NCBI GenBank assembly: GCA_963806685.1
Contig: CAWDZB010000010.1
Location: 62,001 to 126,000, forward strand
Length of the DNA stretch: 64,000 nt
Direction of reading: 5' to 3'
DNA from: DDH964 sp963806685
GTDB taxonomy: Bacteria > Desulfobacterota > Desulfuromonadia > Desulfuromonadales > DDH964
Part shown: piece after piece, positions 16,843-25,129 of the stretch
How the letters are laid out: each line of letters starts with the position of its first letter
How positions within the stretch are numbered: position 1 is the first letter of the stretch
Position numbers and translations under genes: made by a program
The notes under the pieces: generated by a model
Told to the model about the DNA's origin: nothing
Seen by the model: only the letters and a program-made list of their open reading frames with translations
Databases searched by the model: none

Positions 16843-16962
16843 GTGCAGGCGATGATTTCCGGCCAAACATTTCAGGCAGCATCTGCAGGCCGAGCTATGA
16901 GCGCGGCGACCGCCGCGTTTCAAAGCCCGATCTCTGCCTGCCGCCCGGTGCCCGGAACCTGA
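16843..16962 (+). CDS. Possible 39-aa leader peptide
   Basis: GTG start at 16843 with AGGAGG at 16828-16833 (9-base spacing); it runs to TGA at 16960-16962. The product is Ala-, Ser- and Gln-rich with no known domain and no run of one amino acid that would mark a classical attenuator peptide. Its only support is the good ribosome-binding site and its place between a promoter and a terminator. Confidence 0.25.
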   Translation: MQAMISGQTFQAASAGRAMSAATAAFQSPISACRPVPGT

Positions 16963-16985
16963 CCGACCCCCATATGATGCATCCC

Positions 16986-17016
16986 AGGCCATGGCAGAGA
17001 GTCCATGGCCTTTTTC
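16986..17016 (+). terminator. Terminator in the leader of the aminotransferase gene
   Basis: Perfect stem AGGCCATGG/CCATGGCCT (16986-16994 with 17003-17011), 8-base loop, then a T-run. It lies 40 bases before the aminotransferase start. It could end the upstream hydrolase transcript or act as an attenuator. Confidence 0.75.
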
Positions 17017-17056
17017 TTTGGCAGCCAACCGCTGCAACTCTGGACGGAGACTTTTC

Positions 17057-18361
17057 ATGCGCAACAACATCGTGCACATCGGAGCGGGGGAACTGACCTA
17101 TGAAATCCGGGCGATTGTCGAGATTGCCGACAAACTCAAGACCCTTGGCATCAAAACCAACATGGAGAATATCGGCGACCCGGTGGCCAAGGGGGAGAAA
17201 ATCCCCGCCTGGATGAAGAAGATCGTCGCCGATTTGGCGATGAAGGACTGTTCCTACGGCTACTGCCCGAGCCGGGGCGTCCTGGAGACCCGCCAATTCC
17301 TGGCCGACCTGGTCAACCGCCGCGGCAAGACCCGCATCACGCCCGACGATATCCTGTTTTTCAACGGCCTTGGTGATGCGATTCAGAAGGTGTACGGCCT
17401 CTTGCGGCGCGAGGCCCGGGTCATCGGACCTTCCCCGACCTACTCCACCCACTCCTCGGGGGAAGCGGCCCACGCCGGCCAGAAGCCGGTCTCCTACCGC
17501 CTCGACCCGGACAACAACTGGTTCCCGGATCTCGATGATCTGCGTCTGTCGATCAAGTACAACCCGGCGATTTCCGGCATCCTGATCATCAATCCCGACA
17601 ACCCGACCGGCGCCGTCTATCCGGAGCGGATTCTCAAGGAGATGATCGCCATCGCCAGGGAATTCGACCTCTTCATCATCGCCGACGAGATCTATCACAA
17701 CATTGTCTACAACGGCCAGTCGACCAAGCCGATCTCCGACCTGATCGGCGACGTTCCGGCGATCGCCATGAAGGGGATCAGCAAGGAGGCTCCCTGGCCG
17801 GGTGCCCGCTGCGGCTGGATCGAAGTCTACAATGCCGACAAGGATCCGGTCTTCAAGCAGTACACGCAGAGCATCCTCAACTCGAAGATGGTGGAAGTCT
17901 GTTCCACGACCCTCCCGCAGAAGGCGATTCCCGCCCTGCTCAGCCATCCGGAATACCCCAAGTACCTGGAGGAGCGCAAAGCCCGCTACGAGCGCTGCTC
18001 CAACGTCGCCTACGACCTGCTGAAAAAGGTACCTGGGATCAAGGTCAACCGCACCAACGGCGCTTTCTACATGTCGGTGGCATTCAAGGAGGGCCTGCTC
18101 ACCCACCAGCAAACCCTGCCGATCAAAAACCGGGAGGTGAAGGAACTGGTCGAGGGGCTTGTCACCCAGCCCGGATGTTCCCTGGACAAGCGCTTCGTTT
18201 ACTACCTGCTCGCCTCCACCGGCATCTGCGTCGTGCCGCTCTCCTCCTTCTGTACCCCCGAGCAGGGCTTCCGCGTCACCCTGCTGGAGCGTGACGAAGA
18301 GGAATTCGCCAAGATTTTCGAAACGCTGGGCGCCAGCATCAGAGCCTACCTGCAGTCCTGA
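17057..18361 (+). CDS. Class I/II pyridoxal-phosphate aminotransferase
   Basis: Fold-type I aminotransferase (434 aa). Visible are YGYCPSRGVLETRQFLAD (the substrate-binding N-terminal arm), IINPDNPTG, ADEIYHNIVY (Asp and Tyr contacting the PLP ring) and KGISKEAPWPGARCGW, whose Lys forms the Schiff base. The C-terminal GFRVTLLERDEEEF holds the Arg for the substrate carboxylate. Similar proteins are annotated as alanine- or aspartate-type aminotransferases; the amino-donor specificity is not decidable here. ATG 17057 has GGAGA six bases upstream. The upstream leader contains a terminator; a second terminator follows the gene, so it is monocistronic. Confidence 0.9.
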   Translation: MRNNIVHIGAGELTYEIRAIVEIADKLKTLGIKTNMENIGDPVAKGEKIPAWMKKIVADLAMKDCSYGYCPSRGVLETRQFLADLVNRRGKTRITPDDILFFNGLGDAIQKVYGLLRREARVIGPSPTYSTHSSGEAAHAGQKPVSYRLDPDNNWFPDLDDLRLSIKYNPAISGILIINPDNPTGAVYPERILKEMIAIAREFDLFIIADEIYHNIVYNGQSTKPISDLIGDVPAIAMKGISKEAPWPGARCGWIEVYNADKDPVFKQYTQSILNSKMVEVCSTTLPQKAIPALLSHPEYPKYLEERKARYERCSNVAYDLLKKVPGIKVNRTNGAFYMSVAFKEGLLTHQQTLPIKNREVKELVEGLVTQPGCSLDKRFVYYLLASTGICVVPLSSFCTPEQGFRVTLLERDEEEFAKIFETLGASIRAYLQS

Positions 18362-18375
18362 GCAATCCCCACCGT

Positions 18376-18410
18376 GCCGCCGGCCCGCCCCCCTCAAGGC
18401 CGGCGGCCTT
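18376..18410 (+). terminator. Terminator of the aminotransferase gene
   Basis: Perfect 10-bp stem GCCGCCGGCC/GGCCGGCGGC followed by CTTTCCC, 14 bases after the stop. Confidence 0.75.
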
Positions 18411-18450
18411 TCCCGCTTCCCGGCCCCGGGGCGCATGATATGCTAAGCCC

Positions 18451-19833
18451 ATGAGTACTCTGGCCAAGCCCAATCTCGACACCCCGGTCAGCTCCCCGGC
18501 GGATCTCGTCGCCTTCCTGGCCCGGGGCGCCCGCCCCTCCCAGGAGTGGGGAATCGGCACCGAGATGGAAAAGCTGGTCCTCGACGCCGAGACCGGTGAA
18601 GCCGCCGATTACGGCAAGGTGGAAACCCTGCTCCTGGCCCTGGAAGCGGAGGGCGGCTGGCGTCCGATCCGTGAGAATGACCATCTCATCGCCCTGTTTG
18701 GGCCCCATTCGTCGATCACTCTGGAACCCGGCGGCCAGCTCGAACTCTCCGGTAGGCTCTGCCCGGATCTGCACTGCAATTACGGTGATTTCGCCAGCCA
18801 CCTCGCCGCTATCGTCGGCAAGGCCCGGGCTCTCGGCCTCTGCTTTTTCGGCCTCGGCGTCCAGCCCTTCACCCCCCCGAGCCGGATCGACTGGGTGCCC
18901 AAGGCTCGCTATGCGATCATGGGCCCCTACATGGCCCGCTGTGGCGACATGGGGCAGCGGATGATGAAACAGACTGCGGGCATTCAGGTCAACCTCGATT
19001 ACCAGGACGAGGCCGACTGCATCGCCAAGCTGCGCATCGCCCTGGCGACCGCCCCGCTCTTCTACGCCCTGTTCGCCAACTCACCCCTGCTTGACGGACG
19101 GCCCAGCGGTTTTCTCTCCACCCGCGGGGAGATCTGGTCGCGCACCGATCCTGACCGCACCGGGTTGCTGCCGCAAATCTTTGCCGACGGGGCGGGCTTC
19201 GCCACCTACGTCGATTATGCTCTCGACGTCCCCATGTACTTCATCCAGCGCGAAGGCCGCTATGTCGATCTGACCGGGGAACGCTTCACCTTCCGCCGCT
19301 ACCTCGCCGTTGGCTACGGACCTCACCGGCCCACCCTGGCGGACTGGGATCTGCACCTTTCAACCCTCTTCCCCGAAGTCCGGCTGCGACCGCAGATCGA
19401 ACTGCGCTCCGCAGACGCCCTGCCGGCACCGCTGACCCTTGCGGTCTCAGCTCTGGGCAAAGGTCTGCTTTACGATGCCGAGGCCCGTGCAGAAATCTGG
19501 TCTCTCTTCGCACCCCTCGATGTCGCAACCCGTGATCAGCTGTGCCGTGACGCCTGGCGACTCGGCCTCAAGGCCGAGTATCTCGGCCGCCGGTTGCAGG
19601 AGGTCGCTTGCGAAGCGCTGGCTATTGCCCGCCGTTCCCTGCGGCGCCAGGCCGCCACTGCGGGCCGAGCCCTCGATGAAGCGATCTACCTCGAAGGGGT
19701 CGAAGAAATAGCCACCAGCGGCGTGACCCTCGCCGAGAGGCTGCTCGCCGACTGGCGCGGCTCGCGACAGGACAAGCTGCAGGCGCTGCGCCGGCATTGC
19801 GGAATCGGCTGTAGCGGTGAGCCGCCCCTGTAA
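18451..19833 (+). CDS. gshA: Glutamate-cysteine ligase (plant/alphaproteobacterial type)
   Basis: ATP-dependent ligase (460 aa) joining glutamate and cysteine, the first step of glutathione or gamma-glutamylcysteine synthesis. It carries GIGTEMEKLVLD, FGPHSSITLEPGGQLELSG, RYAIMGPYMARCGDMGQRMM, then TAGIQVNLDY and ELRSADALP, the order seen in the GCS2-like family that includes plant GshA. No gshB is adjacent. There is no ribosome-binding site before ATG 18451. A TATGCT box (18439-18444) sits so close that transcription would begin at or next to the ATG, suggesting a leaderless mRNA. It is preceded by a strong terminator, so it must have its own promoter. Confidence 0.9.
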   Translation: MSTLAKPNLDTPVSSPADLVAFLARGARPSQEWGIGTEMEKLVLDAETGEAADYGKVETLLLALEAEGGWRPIRENDHLIALFGPHSSITLEPGGQLELSGRLCPDLHCNYGDFASHLAAIVGKARALGLCFFGLGVQPFTPPSRIDWVPKARYAIMGPYMARCGDMGQRMMKQTAGIQVNLDYQDEADCIAKLRIALATAPLFYALFANSPLLDGRPSGFLSTRGEIWSRTDPDRTGLLPQIFADGAGFATYVDYALDVPMYFIQREGRYVDLTGERFTFRRYLAVGYGPHRPTLADWDLHLSTLFPEVRLRPQIELRSADALPAPLTLAVSALGKGLLYDAEARAEIWSLFAPLDVATRDQLCRDAWRLGLKAEYLGRRLQEVACEALAIARRSLRRQAATAGRALDEAIYLEGVEEIATSGVTLAERLLADWRGSRQDKLQALRRHCGIGCSGEPPL

Positions 19834-19953
19834 CCGGCGTGGCCCGCTGCGGCGCATTTGCCCGGCAACGGGCCGGTCAGCAACATCTCCTCTTGCGCTG
19901 AAACCCCCGGTTCGGCTAAGCTAGGTACTTATCCTTCACCTGCGAAGCGGTCC

Positions 19954-20382
19954 ATGCCCAGCGTTGCCCTGCGAAAATTCATCCTCACGATCCTGTTGCT
20001 GACGGCCTGGGCCGCCGGCTCCAGCCTCGTTTCCCGCCCCGGGCTCTGGCATGGCCAGGGGGGCGCGGCCCTTGCCGCCCTCGATTGCTGCCGGATTGTC
20101 CCCCTTACCCGGAAAGAAGGAGATTTTTCCCGCCGGCTTCTGCCGCGGGTCCATTCGGGGGATGAACCGTGCTGTGATCCCCCCCTGCGCACACCTTGCC
20201 GGCTGACCGCCTACCAGCAGCCCGACTCGCCCCTGCCGCAAAATCCGGTACAGCCCGTGGTCTTCCCCCTCGGCCGGCGGCACCGGCTGTTCGCCGTCAG
20301 CGATACCGGCTTTGCTCCCCTTCCCGGCCCTTCCAGCCATCCCGACCTCGCCCTTCTGGAAACCGTTGTCCTCCTGAATTGA
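19954..20382 (+). CDS. Hypothetical exported protein
   Basis: A 142-aa product with an N-terminal signal or anchor segment (ALRKFILTILLLTAWAAG) and a proline-rich remainder with scattered Cys (DCC, PCCDPP). The frame is open further upstream; ATG 19954 is chosen because the hydrophobic segment follows immediately, but no good ribosome-binding site is seen. I do not recognise a family. It lies 117 bases before the resB start, so a link to cytochrome maturation is possible but unproved. It may be spurious. Confidence 0.45.
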   Translation: MPSVALRKFILTILLLTAWAAGSSLVSRPGLWHGQGGAALAALDCCRIVPLTRKEGDFSRRLLPRVHSGDEPCCDPPLRTPCRLTAYQQPDSPLPQNPVQPVVFPLGRRHRLFAVSDTGFAPLPGPSSHPDLALLETVVLLN

Positions 20383-20499
20383 GCCGCGTGCCGGCAATGC
20401 CCGTTGGCGGACCTGGTCCGCGAACCGTTGCGACCGCCCCGGCCTGCTGTGCCGGTCCGGTCTGGCCCCGCTTCAACCCCAAATCGGGAGAATTTTCCA

Positions 20500-21876
20500 T
20501 TGAGCAACAAACAACGTAACCCTATTGATGCGGTCTGGGACTTTTTCTGTTCCCTGAAGCTGACCATTATTACGCTGATTTTGCTGGCGATCACCTCGAT
20601 CATCGGCACGGTGGTACAGCAGGGTCTGCCCGCCCAGGAGTATCTGAAGGAATACAGTGAAACCACCTACCGGGTGCTCAGTACCCTGAAGTTCACCGAC
20701 ATGTACCACTCCTGGTGGTTTCTCGGCCTGCTGGAGATTTTTGCCCTCAACCTCATTGCCTGTTCTATCAAGCGCCTGCCGCGGGTCTGGAAGACCGTCC
20801 ACGAGCCGGTGCTGGTGCCGGCCGACACCCTCTACCGCACCCTCTCCAACGTCGAGGAAGTGGTGGTCAAGGGGCAGAGCGTGGAGCAGGTAAGCGAGCG
20901 GACCAGCACCCTGCTCGGCAAGGCCTTCGCCGCCCCGGTGGTGACCGCCGAGGAGGAGAAGGTCCACCTGTTCGCACAGAAGATGCCCTGGGCCCGCTTC
21001 GGGGTCTACGTCACCCACCTGTCGATCCTGATCATCTTCGCCGGCGCCATTCTCGGCTCTTTGTGGGGATTCAAGGCGTACGTCAACATCGTCGAAGGAA
21101 CGGCCACCAGTCAGGTCTGGCCGCGGAACAGCGAGGAGAAGCCGATCGACCTCGGCTTCCAGGTGCGCTGCGACAACTTTTCGGTCTCCTACTACGGCGG
21201 CGAAAACGCCGGCCGACCCAAGGAGTTCAAAAGCCTGCTGTCGATCGTCGACGGCGGCAAGACGGTGGTCGATCACCGGCCGGTAATCGTCAACGATCCT
21301 TTGACCTACAAGGGGATCACCTTCTACCAGGCGAGCTACGGGACGAGCGGCGAGCCGAGCTTCAAGCTGCGGGTGACCGAGCGCGCCAGCGGCAAAGCCG
21401 TGGAGCTTGACGGTCGGCAGGGGCAGCTGCTGACGCTGCCCGGCGGCGGCCACGTGCGGGTGGTCGATTCCACCACCGCGTTCCAGAACTTCGGGGAGGC
21501 GGCGCGCATTGAAGTCACCCCGCCGCAGGGGGCGCCGCGCTCCTTCGTGGTGCTCAAGGCGTTTCCCGATTTCGATGCCCAGCGCGGCGGGGCGTACATC
21601 GTCAGCCTGCTCGATCTGGAGCAGCGCTACTACACCGGGCTGCAGGTGGCCAAGGACCCCGGGGTGTGGGTGGTCTGGCTCGGCTGCGCGCTGCTGGTGC
21701 TCGGCTCGCTGACCGCCTTCTTCCTTTCCCACCGGCGGATCTGGGCAACCATCCAGCCGCTGGAGGGGGGCAAGGTCGGGGTCAAGATCGGCGGCAGCGC
21801 CCACCGCAACCAGCCGGCCTTCGAGATCTTTTTCGACGACCTGAAGAAGCAGCTTCACGACGAACTCTCAGCCTAG
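20500..21876 (+). CDS. resB: Cytochrome c biogenesis protein ResB (Ccs1)
   Basis: System II cytochrome c maturation membrane protein (458 aa) that works with CcsA to carry and attach haem to apocytochromes on the outer face of the inner membrane. It begins with DFFCSLKLTIITLILLAITS (first membrane segment), has two more early segments (about residues 70-90 and 170-195), a large periplasmic domain with TYKGITFYQASYG, and a last segment near WVVWLGCALLVLGSLTAFFL. I chose TTG 20500 because GGGAG lies 9 bases upstream and MSNKQRNPID precedes the first segment; the frame continues upstream but is out of character. It is 30 bases before ccsA. Confidence 0.88.
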   Translation: MSNKQRNPIDAVWDFFCSLKLTIITLILLAITSIIGTVVQQGLPAQEYLKEYSETTYRVLSTLKFTDMYHSWWFLGLLEIFALNLIACSIKRLPRVWKTVHEPVLVPADTLYRTLSNVEEVVVKGQSVEQVSERTSTLLGKAFAAPVVTAEEEKVHLFAQKMPWARFGVYVTHLSILIIFAGAILGSLWGFKAYVNIVEGTATSQVWPRNSEEKPIDLGFQVRCDNFSVSYYGGENAGRPKEFKSLLSIVDGGKTVVDHRPVIVNDPLTYKGITFYQASYGTSGEPSFKLRVTERASGKAVELDGRQGQLLTLPGGGHVRVVDSTTAFQNFGEAARIEVTPPQGAPRSFVVLKAFPDFDAQRGGAYIVSLLDLEQRYYTGLQVAKDPGVWVVWLGCALLVLGSLTAFFLSHRRIWATIQPLEGGKVGVKIGGSAHRNQPAFEIFFDDLKKQLHDELSA

Positions 21877-21906
21877 GGCCACAGGTCCTTACGGAGGAGC
21901 CCCATC

Positions 21907-22775
21907 ATGGACAGTACCCAGCTTTTCAATATCGTCACCATCGCCTACTTCTCTTCCATGGTCCTGTTCGTCGTCTACCTGGCGACGCGCAGCAAGGCGG
22001 TGGCGACCATCGCCAACGTCCTCGCCTACGGCGGCTGGCTGGCGCACACCGCGGCCATCGGCTGGCGCTGGTACGACTCGTACCAGATTCCCGGCGGGGT
22101 GGGACACGCACCGCTGACCAATCTCTACGAATCGGTGGTCTTCTTCTCCTGGACCATCCTGCTCATCTACATCCTGATCGACCTCAAGTACCAGCAACGG
22201 GCGGTGGGGGCGTTCGTCATCCCCTTCGCCTTTCCTCGGCATGACCTGGGCCCAGCTCAACCTCAGCGACGCCATCGAGCCATTGGTGCCGGCGCTGCAG
22301 AGCAACTGGCTGACCTACCACGTGATCACCTGCTTTCCTCGGCTACGCGGCGTTCGCGGTGGCCTGCGGGGTGTCGATCATGTACCTGATCAAGGTCGGC
22401 AAGGAAGGGGGCAGCGGCAACGCGCCGGCGGGGGGCATCCTGGCGCTGTTTCCGAGCGCGAGGATGCTCGACGACATCAACTACAAGGCGATCATGATCG
22501 GCTTTCCGCTGCTGAGCCTGGGGATCATCACCGGGGCGGCGTGGGCGAACTACGCCTGGGGGACTTATTGGAGCTGGGACCCGAAGGAGACCTGGAGCCT
22601 GATCGTGTGGTTCATCTACGCGGCCTTCCTGCACGCCCGCTTCACCCGCGGCTGGGTCGGCAAGCGGGCGGCGTGGCTGTCGATCATCGGCTTCGCGGCG
22701 ACGATCTTCTGCTACTTGGGCGTCAACCTGGTCCTCTCCGGCCTCCATTCCTACGGCCGCGGCGGCGGCATGTAG
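21907..22775 (+). CDS. ccsA: Cytochrome c biogenesis protein CcsA/CcsB, two apparent frameshifts
   Basis: Haem-handling partner of ResB in system II. Three successive frames join into one family-length protein of about 289 aa: the first ends at VIPFAFP, the second carries MTWAQLNLSDAIEPLVPAL and WLTYHVITCF, the third carries GVSIMYLIKVGK and WGTYWSWDPKETWSLIVWF (the WWD haem motif). Both junctions are an extra T (22231-22233 and 22334-22336) in the identical context CTTTCCTCGGC; removing one T at each gives FLG twice and restores the frame. Homopolymer sequencing error is the simplest reading, but real decay or +1 frameshifting cannot be excluded. ATG 21907 has GGAGG upstream. Confidence 0.85.
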
Positions 22776-22795
22776 GGTCTTTAAAAAACCAAAAA

Positions 22796-22838
22796 AACAA
22801 CGGGCCGAGGTTTTATGAACCCCGGCCCGTTGTTTTTT
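22796..22838. terminator. Bidirectional terminator between ccsA and pepF
   Basis: ACAACGGGCCG pairs with CGGCCCGTTGT; A-rich bases lie before it and six Ts after, so it can stop transcripts from both convergent genes. Confidence 0.88.
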
Positions 22839-22854
22839 CTTCAGCTCCCCTTGG

Positions 22855-24636
22855 TCATTCTGGCTGCGCCAGAAGGGAACGCAGCTCGGTGAGCAGCCCG
22901 GCGACGAGGTCGTATCCCTGCTGCCAGAAGTTCGGTGCGGTGAGGTCGATGCCGAAGGGCCGCAGCAGCTCCCGAGGCGGAGCGCTGCCGCCGGCCCGCA
23001 GGAGGTCAAGATATTTGGGGACAAAATCCTGCCCTCCCTGCTGGTAACGGTGATAGAGCGCCAGCACCAGCAGCTCGCCGAAGACGTAGCTGTAGCAGTA
23101 GAACCGGGCATGGATGAAGTGACTGATGTAACTCCACCCCCAGCGGTAAGGTTCGATCATTTCAATGCTGTTGCCAAACAATCTGGCGTTCTCCTCCCAC
23201 CACAATTCCGCATAGTCTTCCGCGGACAACAGTCCTTCCCCGCGCCGCCGATGGGCGGCGAGTTCAAAACGGGTGAGGGCATTCTGCCGGAAGGTCGTGG
23301 CGATGATGTCCTCGAGCTTGGCGCAGAGCAAGGCGATTTTGGTGCCGCGGTCGGTCTCCCGCTCCAGCAGGTGGCGGGTCAAAAGCATCTCGCCGAAGAC
23401 GCTCGCAGTCTCGGCGAAGGGTAACGGCGCATGATAGTGGAAGAGGTTTTGCCCACCGGTCAGGCAGTTGTGGACGCCATGTCCCAGTTCATGGGCCAGG
23501 GTCGCCACATCACGTGGATTCCCGGTGTAGTTGAGCAGGACATAGGGGGGCAGGTCCGGGGTGATGCCCATGCAGAAGGCGCCCCCCCCCTTGCCGGGAC
23601 GCGGCAGAACGTCGATCCGTCGTTCGGTAAAAAACCGTTCGGCCGGTTCGGCCAAGACCGATGAGAAACCGGCGAATGCGGTCAGCACCAGCTCCCGCGC
23701 TTCGGAAAAAGGAATCTCCCGGCCCGGGCCCGCCACCGGCGCATAGATATCGGTATTTTTCATCCGCTCCAGCCCGAGCATTCTCCTCTTCAGCTGGAAA
23801 TACTCCCGGGCCAGTCCATAATTGGCCTCGGTGACCTCCATCAGCCGCGCCACTACTTCCGGCTCGGTCTCGTTGGCCAGGTGGGTTGGCGTCATCAGCT
23901 CGGGATAACCGCGCAATTCAGCTTCCCGACCATGGTCGAGCAGGATATTGTTGAAACAGGCTGACAGCACCAGTTTCTGCTCGGCATGCTTTTCCAGGAA
24001 AATCGAGAACGCCTGTTCGCGGACCCGACTGTCCTGATGATAAAGCAGGCCAAGAAGCTCCTCGCCGCTGACCTCCCGCGGGGAGTCCTCGCCGGGCATC
24101 TGGAAGGAATAGCGTAGCGCGGCACTGAGTTCATCGAAGAGCTGAACGAAACCTTCCCGCCCCGAAAGGTCCTTGCGGGTCAGCGCCTGCTCCACCTCCT
24201 CGCTCAGAGTGTAAGAAGCCGCGGAGCGCAGACGCTTGAGGTAATGAGCGTAGGGGAGTATTTTCGGGTCCTGTACCAGCTCGGTATAACGTTCCTCTTC
24301 GATGCGCAGGACCTCCAGTTCGAAGAACAGAGTCAGCTCGGCCACCCCACTCGACTGCTCGCGCGCCCGGGACAGCATCGCCCCATGGTGGGGAATACTG
24401 CTGTCTGCAGCAAACAGCAGCTGGGCATAAGCACTGGCGCGCATCAGGGTTTTCTGCAGGACCTGGTAATCCTCCAGGGCTGCTGCCAGCAAGTTGGCGT
24501 CACCCTTGGCAATACGCCCGCGGAAGCGGTGGCGGAACCGCCCGGCGGCAACTTTTGCCTGCTCAAGATCGGCCCTCCAGGCCGGATCGTCTGCGGAGGA
24601 ATAAAGTTCGGCAAGATCCCAATGCAGGTCATCCAT
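22855..24636 (-). CDS. pepF: Oligoendopeptidase F (M3 metallopeptidase)
   Basis: Cytoplasmic zinc oligopeptidase of family M3 (593 aa) that degrades peptides of roughly 7-17 residues. It has the zinc motif HELGHGVH (about residue 380) with the third ligand in FAETASVFGEMLL about 25 residues later. The N-terminal region (WDLAELYSSADDPAWRADLE) and C-terminal FHIHARFYCYSYVFGELL-like segment fit PepF. ATG 24636 is chosen from the AGGAG 9 bases upstream; the frame extends 41 codons further but without family similarity. Single gene, ended by the bidirectional terminator. Confidence 0.92.
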   Translation of the reverse strand: MDDLHWDLAELYSSADDPAWRADLEQAKVAAGRFRHRFRGRIAKGDANLLAAALEDYQVLQKTLMRASAYAQLLFAADSSIPHHGAMLSRAREQSSGVAELTLFFELEVLRIEEERYTELVQDPKILPYAHYLKRLRSAASYTLSEEVEQALTRKDLSGREGFVQLFDELSAALRYSFQMPGEDSPREVSGEELLGLLYHQDSRVREQAFSIFLEKHAEQKLVLSACFNNILLDHGREAELRGYPELMTPTHLANETEPEVVARLMEVTEANYGLAREYFQLKRRMLGLERMKNTDIYAPVAGPGREIPFSEARELVLTAFAGFSSVLAEPAERFFTERRIDVLPRPGKGGGAFCMGITPDLPPYVLLNYTGNPRDVATLAHELGHGVHNCLTGGQNLFHYHAPLPFAETASVFGEMLLTRHLLERETDRGTKIALLCAKLEDIIATTFRQNALTRFELAAHRRRGEGLLSAEDYAELWWEENARLFGNSIEMIEPYRWGWSYISHFIHARFYCYSYVFGELLVLALYHRYQQGGQDFVPKYLDLLRAGGSAPPRELLRPFGIDLTAPNFWQQGYDLVAGLLTELRSLLAQPE

Positions 24637-25129
24637 ATCGGTTTCTCCTGTATCCCTGCGACGGCTACCGTAAGGAGCCGGCTGTTGATTGTCAAACCTG
24701 ATGCCCAGGCCGTCTGCCCTTAGCGCCACCTTCCCCCAATCTACTGCCCGCCCTCCCAATCATCAGGGCTTCGACCACCTCAGCCTTCCGCCAGGGCTCG
24801 GTTGACAGGGGGCATTGGGTAGGGGTACTCTCTGCGCACCGCAGAGCGGAGCGCTTCGATTTTCCACCTTGTGACCAACTTTGCCAGCCGCCAGTCAAGC
24901 CTCGACCAAGCGAACCTTTTGCAAATTCAGCGTCCGCTCCGGATTCCGGCGGCCGGGAGTGCCGGAAAGGACTCAACATGACCTATTGGCTTCCGTCCAG
25001 CCTGGTCCGCGGTAATCCAATCGCTAGGGGAGCTTGCCCCGCCGGCACCTTTTCCTACCAGATACCTCTCCAATGGCCCCGAGACCGTTGGAAGAGTGTT
25101 CTTGACCTGCTAGTGCCCGGGAGAAAACG
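24637..25129. other. Divergent intergenic region pepF / FeS membrane protein
   Basis: 493 bases without a gene. The only clear element is the plus-strand promoter candidate at 24802-24831. The minus-strand promoter of pepF is not evident. Confidence 0.4.
24802..24831 (+). promoter_or_regulatory. Candidate sigma-70 promoter
   Basis: TTGACA (24802-24807), 18-base spacer, TACTCT (24826-24831). The nearest plus-strand gene starts about 300 bases downstream, so the leader would be long. Confidence 0.35.

Noticed and set aside
22225..22345. Programmed +1 frameshifting in ccsA
   Set aside because: Two shifts in a short gene, no stimulatory element, and similar homopolymer insertions elsewhere make sequencing error much more likely; kept only as a finding to verify.
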